Origin: Neoroseomonas marina
Lineage (GTDB): Bacteria > Pseudomonadota > Alphaproteobacteria > Acetobacterales > Acetobacteraceae
Direction of reading: 5' to 3'
NCBI RefSeq assembly: GCF_012927745.1
Contig: NZ_JABBKX010000007.1
Span: 1 to 64,000, forward strand
DNA: 64,000 bases
The notes under the pieces were generated by a model that worked only from the letters and a program-made list of their open reading frames with translations, did not search any database and was not told the DNA's origin. The number at the start of each line of letters is the position of its first letter. Position 1 is the first letter of the stretch. Below are positions 16,826-25,207 of this stretch, piece by piece. Position numbers and translations under genes: made by a program.

Positions 16826-17509
16826 ATGGACGCCACCGCCCCTTCCCGCGACCTCGGCGAAAGCGCCTATGCGCGCATCCGCGCGGCGATCCGCGAGGGC
16901 AGCCTCGCGCCGGGCGAACGGCTGACGGAAACCGACCTCGCCGCGCGCTTCGGCGTCTCCCGCACGCCGGTCCGCCAGGCGATCGCGCGGCTGGAGGCCG
17001 AGGGGCTGCTGACGCACGAATCGCGTCGTGGCCTGACCGTGACGCGCCCCGACCACCAGCAGGTCGTGGAACTGTACGTGATGCGGGAGGTGCTGGAGGG
17101 TGCCGCCGCGCGCCTCGCGGCCCAGCATGCGAGCGAGACCGAGATCGCCGCCATGGCCGAGATCGTCGCGCAGGAACCCGCGGCCTATGGCGATGCCCGC
17201 GCGCTGGCCGAGGTGAATCAGCGGCTGCACGGGCTGCTCTACCTCGCCGCGCACAACCGCTACCTGCTGCGCAGCCTCGAGCAACTCGCGGCCACCATGG
17301 CGCTGCTGCCGACGCTGCTGACGCGCGGCGGCCGCGCCGAGGCCGCGCATGCCGAGCACCGCGCCATCATCGAGGCGATCGTCGCGCGCGACGGCGACGC
17401 CGCCGAGGCCGCCGCGCGCGCCCATGCCCGCGCCGCGCAGAAGCATCGCCTGGCCTGGATGGTGCGGACGCTCGGCGTGCCCTTGGCGGTGCCGGGCGGA
17501 GATGCCTAG
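16826..17509 (+). CDS. GntR family regulator (FadR/FCD subfamily)
   Basis: A 227-residue regulator. The winged helix-turn-helix lies at about 10-75 (LGESAYARIRAAIREGSLAPGERLTETDLAARFGVSRTPVRQAIARLEAEG), and a helical FCD effector domain fills about 85-215, with metal-ligand candidates in the YVMREVLEGAAARL, HGLLYLAAHN and AEHRAIIEAI segments. FCD domains commonly bind organic acids with a metal ion. Being divergent from tcuAB with a palindrome between, it probably represses tricarballylate oxidation until the acid is present. The classical Salmonella TcuR is a LysR-type protein, so this is a different regulator for the same pathway. Its 3' end overlaps the convergent HxlR gene by 4 bases. Confidence 0.9.
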   Translation: MDATAPSRDLGESAYARIRAAIREGSLAPGERLTETDLAARFGVSRTPVRQAIARLEAEGLLTHESRRGLTVTRPDHQQVVELYVMREVLEGAAARLAAQHASETEIAAMAEIVAQEPAAYGDARALAEVNQRLHGLLYLAAHNRYLLRSLEQLAATMALLPTLLTRGGRAEAAHAEHRAIIEAIVARDGDAAEAAARAHARAAQKHRLAWMVRTLGVPLAVPGGDA

Positions 17510-18201
17510 GCCAGCGCCCGCTTCGGTTCCGCCGCGAAGGGGCTGAGGCCGAGCCAGGCCTGCATGTCGCGGGCCATGTCGCGGTCGCCGTCGAGCGCGA
17601 TCCGGTCGCGCTCCTTCTCGATGGTCGTCACGCCCATCCAGATCGCGGTCATGGTCCGAAGGTCGGTCCGCACATGCAGGTCGATCTCGAATCCGGGATG
17701 GGACCAGCAGAGATCCACATCGCCATCGGGCTCGACCACCAGCCACCACAGGCGCTTCGAGGCCGGAAGGCCGCCGTAGAGGAACTCGATCACCACCCGC
17801 CGCTTCGGCAGGGGCGCCGGATTGAGGTTCCGGCGCATGTCCCACATCAGCAGGGCGGGATCGAGGTTCTCGAGCGACAGCCGCGCCTCGACCCATCGCT
17901 GGCCCCACAGGCCGAGGGCCTCGACGACCTGGCGGCAATCCTGGCCGGCCTCGGTCAGGCGATATTCATGGACGCCGCGCTCGGTGCGGGATTCGCGGCG
18001 CTCGATGATGCCCGCGCGCTCGAGTTCCTTCAGCCGCTGGGACAGCAGGGTGGGCGACATCTTGGGCACGCCGCGACGGAGGTCGTTGAAGCGCGTGGAT
18101 CCGGCGACGAACTCGCGCATCAGCACCAGGGTCCAGCGGGTGCACAGGATCTCGGCCGCCATGGCGACCGGGCAGAACTGCTTGTAGCCGGGCGTGCCCA
18201 T
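17506..18201 (-). CDS. HxlR family winged-helix regulator
   Basis: A 231-residue regulator. Residues 5-100 form the HxlR-type winged helix: a Cys at position 10 in YKQFCPVAMAAEILCTRWT, the recognition region FNDLRRGVPKMSPTLLSQRLKELERAGIIERR, and the wing EYRLTEAGQD. The C-terminal 125 residues are a sterol-carrier-like extension (WWLVVEPDGDVDLCWSHPGFEIDLHVRTDLRTM), found in a subset of larger HxlR proteins. HxlR members often sense electrophiles or aromatic compounds through Cys. It is divergent from a DUF1330 gene, a likely target along with itself. Confidence 0.88.
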   Translation of the reverse strand: MGTPGYKQFCPVAMAAEILCTRWTLVLMREFVAGSTRFNDLRRGVPKMSPTLLSQRLKELERAGIIERRESRTERGVHEYRLTEAGQDCRQVVEALGLWGQRWVEARLSLENLDPALLMWDMRRNLNPAPLPKRRVVIEFLYGGLPASKRLWWLVVEPDGDVDLCWSHPGFEIDLHVRTDLRTMTAIWMGVTTIEKERDRIALDGDRDMARDMQAWLGLSPFAAEPKRALA

Positions 18202-18263
18202 CCGCTGCTCCTCCCGTCCTCGTGAGGGCCAGCCTGCGCCAGGCGGGGCGCCCGGGGCCAGTC

Positions 18264-18295
18264 CAGAATATGGATCGGCCGGTACAGTCCCTGCA
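18264..18295. promoter_or_regulatory. Candidate divergent promoter/operator for HxlR and DUF1330 genes
   Basis: The 157-bp gap holds two small imperfect palindromes near its centre: TCCA-GAATA-TGGA (about 18263-18275) and CAGT-CCCTGC-ACTG (about 18283-18296). They sit where divergent promoters would overlap. They are short, so the assignment is tentative. Confidence 0.25.
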
Positions 18296-18358
18296 CTGGA
18301 GGGTCCCGCCCTTGCCGGTGTCCGATGGTGCCGCAGGGATCAGCCAGGAGCACCGACC

Positions 18359-18685
18359 ATGACCGTCTTCGTGATCGCCGACATCCAGGTAACCGACGGC
18401 GCCTGGGTGCCGGCCTATGCGGCGAATGTCCACGACATCGTCCACCGGCACGGCGGCCGCTACCTCGCGCGCAGCGGCAATGTGCAGGTGCTCGAGGGCG
18501 ACCCGCCGGAGACGACCCTGATCGCGCTGCTGCAGTTCCCTTCGCCCGAGGCCGTCGCGGCCTTCGCCGCCGACCCCGACTACGCGCCCCACGGCGCCGC
18601 GCGCCAGGCGGGCAGCGTCAGCCGCTTCACCATGATCGACGACACCGACCTCGCCGGCACGATCGTCTACCTCCGCAAAGGATGA
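18359..18685 (+). CDS. DUF1330 family protein
   Basis: A 108-residue cytoplasmic protein of the DUF1330 family, small ferredoxin-like alpha/beta barrels related to antibiotic monooxygenase-type domains. The pattern FVIADIQVTDGAWVPAYAANV at the start, the central GGRYLARSGNVQVLEGDPPETTLIALLQFPSPEAVAAF, and YAPHGAARQAGSVSRFTMID are characteristic. The start follows a clear AGGAG at 18346-18350. Biochemical function of the family is not settled. It is divergent from the HxlR regulator, which probably controls it. Confidence 0.88.
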   Translation: MTVFVIADIQVTDGAWVPAYAANVHDIVHRHGGRYLARSGNVQVLEGDPPETTLIALLQFPSPEAVAAFAADPDYAPHGAARQAGSVSRFTMIDDTDLAGTIVYLRKG

Positions 18686-18755
18686 CGCCGCGCCCGCGTT
18701 GACAGGGCCGCCGTCGTGCCGAAGGCTTCGGGCATCCACCGGAGCGCCATGCCCG

Positions 18756-20330
18756 ATGCCGCGTCTTCGCCTCGCCCTCGTGGCGGCCTGCCTTCTGTTC
18801 AACGCCGCCCTCGCGCGGGCGCAGACCCTGACCATGGCGGTCGAGGCGCCCTTCGGCCTCGACCCGCACTACCTCTTCGCCGGGCCGAACATGGCCGCGG
18901 CGCGCAACGTCTATGACAGCCTGATCAACCGCGACGCCGAGAGCCGCTTCGTGCCCGGCATCGTCGAATCCTGGGAAGCGACCGGCCCGCAGAGCTGGGA
19001 CCTGCATCTGCGCCGCGGCGTCACCTTCCACGACGGCAGCCCCTTCACGGCGGATGACGTCGCCTTCTCCATCGCGCGCGTGCCGAACCTGCCGAACAAT
19101 CCGGGCCCCTATACCTCGAACCTGCGGACGATCTCCCGTGTCGAGGTGGTCGACCCGCAGACCGTCCGGCTGCACACGGATCAGCCGAACCCGGTGCTGC
19201 CGGGGCAATTGACCAACATCTTCGTCGTCTCGAAGCGCGTGGCGGAAGGTGCCTCGACCTCGGACTTCAACAGCGGGCGCGCCGCGATCGGCACCGGCCC
19301 CTTCCGCGTGGAGCAGGTGCGCGGCCAGGAAGGCATGACCATCACGCGCAACCCAACCTATTGGGGCGAGGCGCCGGCCTATGCGCGCGTCGAGATCCGC
19401 GTCATCGGCAACGACGCCTCGCGTCTTGCCGCGCTGCTGAGCGGCGATGTCGACCTGATCGAGAGCGTGCCGCCCGCCGATGTCGAGCGGCTGCAGCGCG
19501 ATGCGCGCGTGTCGGTGTTCCGGCGCAATTCCGACCGGATCATGTACCTGCTGCCGAACCTGCGGCTCGACCAGTTCCCGCTGCTGACCGACGCCGCGGG
19601 GCAGCCGCTGGCGCGCAACCCGCTGCGGGACGTGCGGGTGCGCCGGGCGCTGTCGCTTGCCATTGATCGCCAGGCGCTCGCGGCGCGTGCGCTGGACGGC
19701 CAGGCGGTGCCGACGGTGCAGATGGTGCCGGAGCAGTTCGGCGGCTTCGACCCCAGCATCGCCCTGCCCGCCGCCGATCCCGCCCGCGCCCGGGCGCTGC
19801 TGGCGGAAGCGGGGTATCCCAACGGCTTCGGCCTGACGCTGGGCTGCCCGAACAACCGCTTCGTCAACGATGCCCGGGTCTGCCAGGCGGCGGGGCAGAT
19901 GCTGACGCGCGCAGGCTTCCAGGTGCGGGTCGAGACGCAGCCCTGGAACGTCTTCTCCCCGCGCACGCTGGCGCATCGCAACGACCTGCCGCTGATGCTG
20001 TATGGGCTGTCGCTCTCCTCCTCCCGCGATGCCTCCTACATCCTGTCCACGGCGGTCCATACGCGGGTGCCGGAACAGGCCTTCGGGCAGGGCAATCGCG
20101 GCGGGTTCAGCGATGCGCGTCTGGATGCGATGATCGACGCAGTGATCGGCCGCGCCGATGCGGGGCGGGACGCGGAACTGCGCCGCGTCGCCGCGGCGGC
20201 CGCCGAGGAGGTGCCCTTCATCCCGCTCTACAACCAGGTGGTGATCGCCGCGGCGAAGCGCGGCGTGACCTACACGCCGCGGATGGATGAGCAGATGGTC
20301 GCGATCCAGGCGCGCCCGGCGGCGCGCTGA
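18756..20330 (+). CDS. ABC transporter family-5 substrate-binding protein
   Basis: A 524-residue periplasmic SBP_bac_5 protein with a signal peptide (MPRLRLALVAACLLFNAALARAQ, cleavage near residue 22). The mature part opens with LTMAVEAPFGLDPHY, then the signature LHLRRGVTFHDGSPFTADDVAFSIARVPNLPNNPG, GTGPFRVEQV, and NPLRDVRVRRALSLAIDR. It is plainly a paralogue of the proteins at 52532-54130 and 54234-55808, sharing the NxPG/NSP motif after the signature and the SLAIDRxA block. No membrane or ATPase genes adjoin, so it may share the 48.6-52.5 kb permease or one elsewhere. The start follows GGAG at 18741-18744. Confidence 0.9.
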   Translation: MPRLRLALVAACLLFNAALARAQTLTMAVEAPFGLDPHYLFAGPNMAAARNVYDSLINRDAESRFVPGIVESWEATGPQSWDLHLRRGVTFHDGSPFTADDVAFSIARVPNLPNNPGPYTSNLRTISRVEVVDPQTVRLHTDQPNPVLPGQLTNIFVVSKRVAEGASTSDFNSGRAAIGTGPFRVEQVRGQEGMTITRNPTYWGEAPAYARVEIRVIGNDASRLAALLSGDVDLIESVPPADVERLQRDARVSVFRRNSDRIMYLLPNLRLDQFPLLTDAAGQPLARNPLRDVRVRRALSLAIDRQALAARALDGQAVPTVQMVPEQFGGFDPSIALPAADPARARALLAEAGYPNGFGLTLGCPNNRFVNDARVCQAAGQMLTRAGFQVRVETQPWNVFSPRTLAHRNDLPLMLYGLSLSSSRDASYILSTAVHTRVPEQAFGQGNRGGFSDARLDAMIDAVIGRADAGRDAELRRVAAAAAEEVPFIPLYNQVVIAAAKRGVTYTPRMDEQMVAIQARPAAR

Positions 20331-20365
20331 GGTAGCGAGCGGCGTCGTCTGAACGGAAGATACCC

Positions 20366-21556
20366 TCAGCCCAGTTCCTGCCCGACGATCCCGACCCAGA
20401 AGGCGATGCCATGCGGCATCGCCGCGTCGTTGAAGTCGTAGCGCGGCGTGTGCAGCGCATGGACGCTGCCATCCGGCGCGGTGCCGTTGCCGAGGAAGAC
20501 CATCGCGCCCGGCTTGGCGTCGAGCATGAAGGAGAAATCCTCCCCGCCCGTCACCGGCACGGCGTCGAGGTCGAGGCTCGCCTCGTCGCCGGTGAAGCGC
20601 GCCGCCTCGGCCATGACATCGGTCTCGCGGCCGTGGTTGACCAGCGGGACCGTGCCCCAGGACAGCGACGTTTCCGCCGTCGCGCCCTGCGTCGCGGCGG
20701 CGATGTCCGCGAGTTCGCGGATGCGGCGTTCCAGCAATTCCTGCATCGGCTTGTTGAAGGCGCGCATGGTGCCGCCGATCAGCAGCTCCGAGGGCAGGAC
20801 GTTGAGCGCGGCGCGCTGGCCTGCATTGATGTGCCCGACGCTGACGACGATGCTTTCGAGCGGCGGCGCGTTGCGGCTGACGATGGTCTGCAGCGACTGG
20901 ATGAAGAAGGCCTGCACCACCGCGAGGTCGTTCGACATGTGCGGCGAATTGCCGCCATGCCCGCCGGCGCCGCGGAAGGTCACCTCCCACCGGCCGGAGG
21001 CCGCCATGAACGCGCCCTTGCGCATCGCGAAATGGCCGAGCGGCATGCCCGGCATGTTGTGCAGCCCGTAGACGGCATCGCAGGGGAAGCGCTCGAACAG
21101 TCCGTCGGCGAGCATCGCCTTCGCGCCGCCGCGGCCTTCCTCGGCGGGCTGGAAGATGAAGTGGACGGTGCCGGCGAAGTCCGGGTTCTCCGCCAGCACG
21201 CGCGCGGCGCCGAGCAGCATCGTGGTGTGCCCGTCATGCCCGCAGGCATGCATCCGTCCGACATTGGCGGAGGCATAGGGCAGGCCGGTCGTCTCGGTCA
21301 GCGCCAGCGCGTCCATGTCGGCGCGCAGGCCGATCGCCCCCTGCCCCGGCCGCTTGCCGCGCAGCGTGCCGACCACGCCGAACCGGCCCACGCCTTCCGT
21401 CGTCTCGATGCCAAGGGCGCGGAGTTCGCGCGCCACCAGCGCGGCGGTGCGTTCCTCCTCCATGCCCAGTTCGGGATGGGCGTGGATGTCGCGGCGGATC
21501 GCCACGAGCTCGGGCAGGTGGCGTTCGATGCGGGTGCGGGTGTCGGTCGGGTCCAA
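20366..21556 (-). CDS. M20 family amidohydrolase (HipO/AbgB-like)
   Basis: A 396-residue zinc amidohydrolase of the M20D group, which cleaves N-acyl amino acids such as hippurate or N-acetyl-amino acids. Visible: RRDIHAHPELGMEEERTAALV at the N-terminus, RADMDAL (metal-bridging Asp), MHACGHDGHTTMLLGAA (His ligands), FQPAEEGRGGAKAML (catalytic Glu pair), the dimerisation domain from about 180 to 295, and the last ligand His in HTPRYDFNDAAMPHG. I choose a TTG start at 21556 because GGAGG lies 5 bases upstream and the protein then begins at the family's usual place. Cotranscribed with the NIPSNAP gene 22 bases upstream. Confidence 0.88.
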   Translation of the reverse strand: MDPTDTRTRIERHLPELVAIRRDIHAHPELGMEEERTAALVARELRALGIETTEGVGRFGVVGTLRGKRPGQGAIGLRADMDALALTETTGLPYASANVGRMHACGHDGHTTMLLGAARVLAENPDFAGTVHFIFQPAEEGRGGAKAMLADGLFERFPCDAVYGLHNMPGMPLGHFAMRKGAFMAASGRWEVTFRGAGGHGGNSPHMSNDLAVVQAFFIQSLQTIVSRNAPPLESIVVSVGHINAGQRAALNVLPSELLIGGTMRAFNKPMQELLERRIRELADIAAATQGATAETSLSWGTVPLVNHGRETDVMAEAARFTGDEASLDLDAVPVTGGEDFSFMLDAKPGAMVFLGNGTAPDGSVHALHTPRYDFNDAAMPHGIAFWVGIVGQELG

Positions 21557-21578
21557 GGTGGCCTCCGGGGCGATGCGG

Positions 21579-21905
21579 CTATCGGACCGCCGAGAAGGCG
21601 GTCGGCTGCAGGATGGCGTTGACGATGTTCGCGACGATCGGGCCGTCCTTCTCGGATTCGGCACGCTTCGCGATCCATTCGGGATCGGATTGGAAGGCGG
21701 CCCACTTGGCCTCGCGCTCGGCGAGCGATTCCCAGGCCAGCAGGTAGTGCAGGTCCTGGTTCGACTCGCCGATGACGGTCGTCCAGAAGCCCGCCTGGCG
21801 GATGCCGTGCTTCTCCCACAGCTTCAGCGTGGTCGTCTCGAACCGCTTCAGCAGCGCGGGCAGGCGCCCGGGCAGGCAGCGATAGACGCGCAGTTCGTGG
21901 ATCAT
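21579..21905 (-). CDS. NIPSNAP family protein
   Basis: A 108-residue NIPSNAP-domain protein with a ferredoxin-like fold. It shows the standard opening IHELRVYRCLPGRLPALLKRFETTTLKLWEKHGIRQAGFWT, the LHYLLAWESLAEREAKWAAFQSDPEW core and a short C-terminal strand. Function of bacterial members is undefined; some associate with catabolic enzymes. The ATG at 21905 has GGAAGGA about 9 bases upstream. It leads a two-gene unit with the M20 amidohydrolase and is divergent from an enoyl-CoA hydratase gene. Confidence 0.88.
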   Translation of the reverse strand: MIHELRVYRCLPGRLPALLKRFETTTLKLWEKHGIRQAGFWTTVIGESNQDLHYLLAWESLAEREAKWAAFQSDPEWIAKRAESEKDGPIVANIVNAILQPTAFSAVR

Positions 21906-22044
21906 GCCGAAGGTCCTTCCGCGGTTCTTCCTGGACGTGCCCCGAGCATGGAACCAGCCGCCCCCGCGGTCCAGACGCCCCCGGCTGACACGCCGGCCCA
22001 TCCGTCGCAGTCTGCGCCCCCGTTCAAGACCCGAGGAACGCCGC

Positions 22045-22845
22045 ATGGAACTGAAGCAGTACGAGACCCTCGCCCTCGAGACCCCCGAGCCGCACATCCT
22101 GGTGGTGCGGCTGAACCGGCCGCAGGTGTCGAACGCGCTGAACACGCAGATGGGCCGCGACCTCCATGCCGTCTGGTCCAGCCTGATCGCCGAGCCGGGC
22201 GAGGTCCGCTGCGTGGTCTTCGCCGCGGCGGGCGAGAAGGCCTTCTGCGGGGGCGGCGACCTCAAGGAGCGCAACGGCATGACCGATGCCGCCTGGCGCC
22301 ACCAGCACGAGATCTTCGAGCGCGCCTATTGGACGCAGATCGACTGCCCGATCCCGATCATCGCCGCGGTGTCGGGGCATGCCTATGCCGGCGGGCTCGA
22401 GATGGTGCTGGCGTCCGACTTCGCCTACGGCGTCAGCGCGGCGCGCTTCGCGCTGACCGAAGTGACGATCGGCATCATGCCCGGCGCCGGTGGCACCCAG
22501 ACCCTGCCGCGCATCGTCGGCGAGCGCCGCGCGAAGGAGATCATCCTGACCGGCCGCCCCTTCACCGCGGAACAGGCCTGCGAGTGGGGCATCCTCAACC
22601 GCGTGGTCGAGACGCGCGAAGAATTGTGGGAGGCGGTGATGGAGACGGCGCGCACCATCGCGCGCAACGCGCCGCTGTCGGTCCGCCAGGCCAAGCGGTC
22701 GATGCATTACGGCCTGCAGATGGACATCCGCACGGCGCTGCGCTTCGAGGTGGAGTGCTACAACCAGCTCGTCGGCACGGAAGATCGCCGCGAGGGCATC
22801 GCGTCGTTCAACGAGAAGCGGAAGCCGGTGTTCAAGGGGCGGTGA
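22045..22845 (+). CDS. Enoyl-CoA hydratase/isomerase family protein
   Basis: A 266-residue crotonase-superfamily protein. The oxyanion-hole segments are present: FCGGGDLKERN near 63-75 and the helix-N-terminal GHAYAGGLEMVLASDFAYG near 112-130. The acidic catalytic region reads EVTIGIMPGAGGTQTLPRIVGERRAKEIILTGRPFTAEQA, close to true enoyl-CoA hydratases. The C-terminal helix carries NEKRKPVFKGR, as in many hydratases. Substrate chain is not deducible. A good ribosome binding site (GAGGA) precedes the ATG at 22045. The next gene begins on its stop codon (GTGA overlap), so the two are translationally coupled. Confidence 0.88.
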   Translation: MELKQYETLALETPEPHILVVRLNRPQVSNALNTQMGRDLHAVWSSLIAEPGEVRCVVFAAAGEKAFCGGGDLKERNGMTDAAWRHQHEIFERAYWTQIDCPIPIIAAVSGHAYAGGLEMVLASDFAYGVSAARFALTEVTIGIMPGAGGTQTLPRIVGERRAKEIILTGRPFTAEQACEWGILNRVVETREELWEAVMETARTIARNAPLSVRQAKRSMHYGLQMDIRTALRFEVECYNQLVGTEDRREGIASFNEKRKPVFKGR

Positions 22846-23321
22846 TCCACGTCGCGGCCGAGACGCCGCACCAGGCGGAGATCGCCGCGCTGCTGCGGCT
22901 GTCCGATGCGGTGGCGGCGGTGCTCTATCCCGGTGCGTTTCGCCGCGCGATCGATCCCGCGGCGCTCGATCGACCGGATATCGCACTGCTCGTCGCGCGG
23001 GAGGACGGCCGGGCGGCCGGCTGCTGCGCGGTCTTCGACCGCGGCGACGGCAGTGCCGAGATCAAGCGCATGATCGTCGCCGAGGCGCACCGCCGGAAGG
23101 GCGTCGGCGAGGCACTGCTGCAGGGCGCGGAAGCACTGGCGTGCGGGCGTGGGATCTCGCTGCTGTTGCTGGAAGTCGGCACCCGCAACGAGGCCGCCTA
23201 TGCGATGTACCTCCGCGCGGGCTTCACCCCGCGCGGCCCCTTCGCACCCTACGGGGCCAACCCGATCAGCCGGTTCCTCGAAAAGCCGCTCAGTTCGCGT
23301 TCGCCCCTGCCCGCTCGATGA
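22842..23321 (+). CDS. GNAT family N-acetyltransferase
   Basis: A 159-residue GCN5-related acetyltransferase. The acetyl-CoA binding motif A is IKRMIVAEAHRRKGVGEALLQ (R-R-K-G-x-G), and motif B follows as LLLLEVGTRNEAAYAMYLRAGFTPRGPFAPYGANPISRFLEK, typical of the small-substrate GNATs. The GTG at 22842 overlaps the hydratase stop as GTGA and follows AAGGGG. The 3' end overlaps the convergent Bug gene by 32 bases, so the last residues (after FLEKPL) may be dispensable. The acyl acceptor is unknown. Confidence 0.82.
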   Translation: MIHVAAETPHQAEIAALLRLSDAVAAVLYPGAFRRAIDPAALDRPDIALLVAREDGRAAGCCAVFDRGDGSAEIKRMIVAEAHRRKGVGEALLQGAEALACGRGISLLLLEVGTRNEAAYAMYLRAGFTPRGPFAPYGANPISRFLEKPLSSRSPLPAR

Positions 23322-24255
23322 TCGGGCGCCACTTCGCGGTCTCCGCGCGGATGAAGCCGGTCAGGTCCTCGGGCGTGCTGGGGGCGGGCTCGAGCCCATG
23401 CTTGGCGAGGTTCGACGCCACCTCCGGGTCGCGCATCGCCTCGTTCATCGCGGCGTTGACGCGGTCCACGATCGGCCGCGGCAGGGCCCGCGGGCCCATC
23501 ATCGCGTACCAGTTCGCGACTTCGTAGCCCGGCAGGTTCGCCGCCTCGGCGACCGTCGGCACATCCGGCAGCAGAGCACTGCGCCGCGCGAAGGGCACGG
23601 CGAGCGCGCGCAGCCGCCCGGCCTCGATATGCGGCAGCACCGTCGCCGCCGTGGCGATCGAGAAATCGACCTTGCCGGAGAGGATGTCGGTGATGAGCTG
23701 CCCGCCGCCGCGATAGGGCACGTGGATCGTCTCGATGCCCGCCATGGAATCGAGCAGCGCGCCGCCGAGATGCCCCGCGCCGCCAACGCCCGAGGACCCA
23801 TAGGACAGCGTGCCCGGCCGCGCCTTCGCCGCCGCGACGAGGTCCGCAAGCGTGCGCCAGGGCTTCTCCGGCGCGACGACCAGGAAGTTCGTCACCTCGA
23901 CCGACCGGCCGATGGTGGTCAGGTCGGCCAGCACGTCGAAGGACAGCCGCGTCATGATCGGGTTCATCACCAGCGAGGCGATGGTGCCCATCATCAGGGT
24001 CGTGCCGTCGGACGGCGCGTTCACGGTCGCCTCGGAGGCGAGGTTGCCGCCGGCGCCCGGGCGGTTCTCGACCACCATCGGCTGGCCGATCAGCGCCTGC
24101 ATCCGCCCTGCGATGGTGCGCGTCGTGATGTCGGTTCCCCCACCGGGGGCGAAGCCCACGAAGATGCGGATCGGTCGTGTGGGCTGCCATTGCGCCAGGG
24201 CAGGTGCCGCAATGGCGGTCAGCGCCGCCGTCCCGAGCGCGCGTCGCGTGATCAT
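23290..24255 (-). CDS. Bug/TctC family periplasmic solute-binding protein
   Basis: A 321-residue tripartite-tricarboxylate-transporter binding protein with signal peptide MITRRALGTAALTAIAAPALAQ (cleavage near residue 21). The mature chain shows RPIRIFVGFAPGGGTDITTR, VVENRPGAGGNLASEATV, GSSGVGGAGHLGGALLDSMAGIETIHVPYRGGGQLITDILSGKVDFSI and the C-terminal ETAKWRPIIERAG. The strand order and length match Bug proteins. No TctAB genes adjoin. It is unrelated by context to the glutamyl-Q synthetase gene upstream on the same strand. Confidence 0.9.
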   Translation of the reverse strand: MITRRALGTAALTAIAAPALAQWQPTRPIRIFVGFAPGGGTDITTRTIAGRMQALIGQPMVVENRPGAGGNLASEATVNAPSDGTTLMMGTIASLVMNPIMTRLSFDVLADLTTIGRSVEVTNFLVVAPEKPWRTLADLVAAAKARPGTLSYGSSGVGGAGHLGGALLDSMAGIETIHVPYRGGGQLITDILSGKVDFSIATAATVLPHIEAGRLRALAVPFARRSALLPDVPTVAEAANLPGYEVANWYAMMGPRALPRPIVDRVNAAMNEAMRDPEVASNLAKHGLEPAPSTPEDLTGFIRAETAKWRPIIERAGANAN

Positions 24256-24297
24256 GTCCGTTTCCCTCCGCCCCGTCCCGGGGGTCTTGCGGGAAAG

Positions 24298-25155
24298 CTA
24301 CGCTGGGTCGGACCAACCGGCCAGGGCACGAACCTCGGCCGGGCTGCGGCCCGCCGTGCGCAGGTCGCGCAGCGTCGCGGCGCGGTCGCGCTTGGCGAGC
24401 CGACGGCCGGACCCATCGGTCAGCAGCGGATGGTGCGCATAGGCCGGTTCGGGCCAGCCCATCAGGTGTTGCAGCAGCCGATGCAGATGGGTGGCGGGGA
24501 GAAGGTCCTCCCCGCGCGTCACCAGCGTCACGCCCTGCAGCGCGTCGTCATGCGTGACGCAAAGGTGGTAGGAGGCGGGGACGTCCTTGCGCGCCAGCAC
24601 CGCATCGCCGAACTGCGCGGGATCGCAGGTCAGGCGCCTTCCGTGCTCGACGAAGGTCAGCGGCGCATCGAGCGTCGCGAGCGCCGCCGCCATGTCGAGC
24701 CGCAGCGCATGCGCCTCGCCGCGCGCGATCCGCGCCGCACGGTCGTCGGGCGTCAGCCGCCGGCAGGTGCCGGGATAGAGCGGCCCATCCGGCCCGTGCG
24801 GCGCCGAAGCACTCGCCGCGATCTCCCGCGCGATGTCCGCGCGCGTGCAGAAGCAGGGATAGAGCAGGCCACGCGCCGCCAGCGCATCGAGCGTGCGGCG
24901 ATACGCCGGCAGGTGCTGCGACTGCACCCGCACCTCGCCATCCCAGTCGAGGCCAAGCCAGGCCAGGTCCTCGAGGATCGCGTCGGTGAATTCGGCGCGG
25001 CAGCGGCCCGGGTCGATGTCCTCGATGCGCAGCAGGAAGCGTCCGCCGGCCTCGCGCGCCATACGCCAAGCGTAGATCGCCGAATGCGCGTGGCCGAGAT
25101 GGAGATACCCGGTCGGGCTCGGCGCGAAGCGGGTGACGATGGTGGTTGCGCCCAT
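24298..25155 (-). CDS. gluQ: Glutamyl-Q tRNA(Asp) synthetase
   Basis: A 285-residue truncated glutamyl-tRNA synthetase paralogue that attaches glutamate to queuosine in the anticodon of tRNA-Asp. It has only the catalytic Rossmann domain: TRFAPSPTGYLHLGHAHSA with the HIGH motif as HLGH (19-22), LRIEDIDPGRC, Cys pairs for zinc in YPCFCTR and YPGTCRRL, and the KMSKS-equivalent in GRRLAKRDRAATL. The anticodon-binding domain is absent, as expected for GluQ. The ATG at 25155 matches the family start. Divergent from an esterase gene 52 bases away. Confidence 0.93.
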   Translation of the reverse strand: MGATTIVTRFAPSPTGYLHLGHAHSAIYAWRMAREAGGRFLLRIEDIDPGRCRAEFTDAILEDLAWLGLDWDGEVRVQSQHLPAYRRTLDALAARGLLYPCFCTRADIAREIAASASAPHGPDGPLYPGTCRRLTPDDRAARIARGEAHALRLDMAAALATLDAPLTFVEHGRRLTCDPAQFGDAVLARKDVPASYHLCVTHDDALQGVTLVTRGEDLLPATHLHRLLQHLMGWPEPAYAHHPLLTDGSGRRLAKRDRAATLRDLRTAGRSPAEVRALAGWSDPA

Positions 25156-25207
25156 GATCCGCAGCCGGTAGCGGGCGGGGGCCACGCATCGCAAGGGGGA
25201 TCGGCGC

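Noticed and set aside
18627-20990. A minus-strand open frame of nearly 800 codons over the binding protein gene
   Set aside because: It is the antisense shadow of the family-5 binding protein at 18756-20330, which has a signal peptide and all family motifs.
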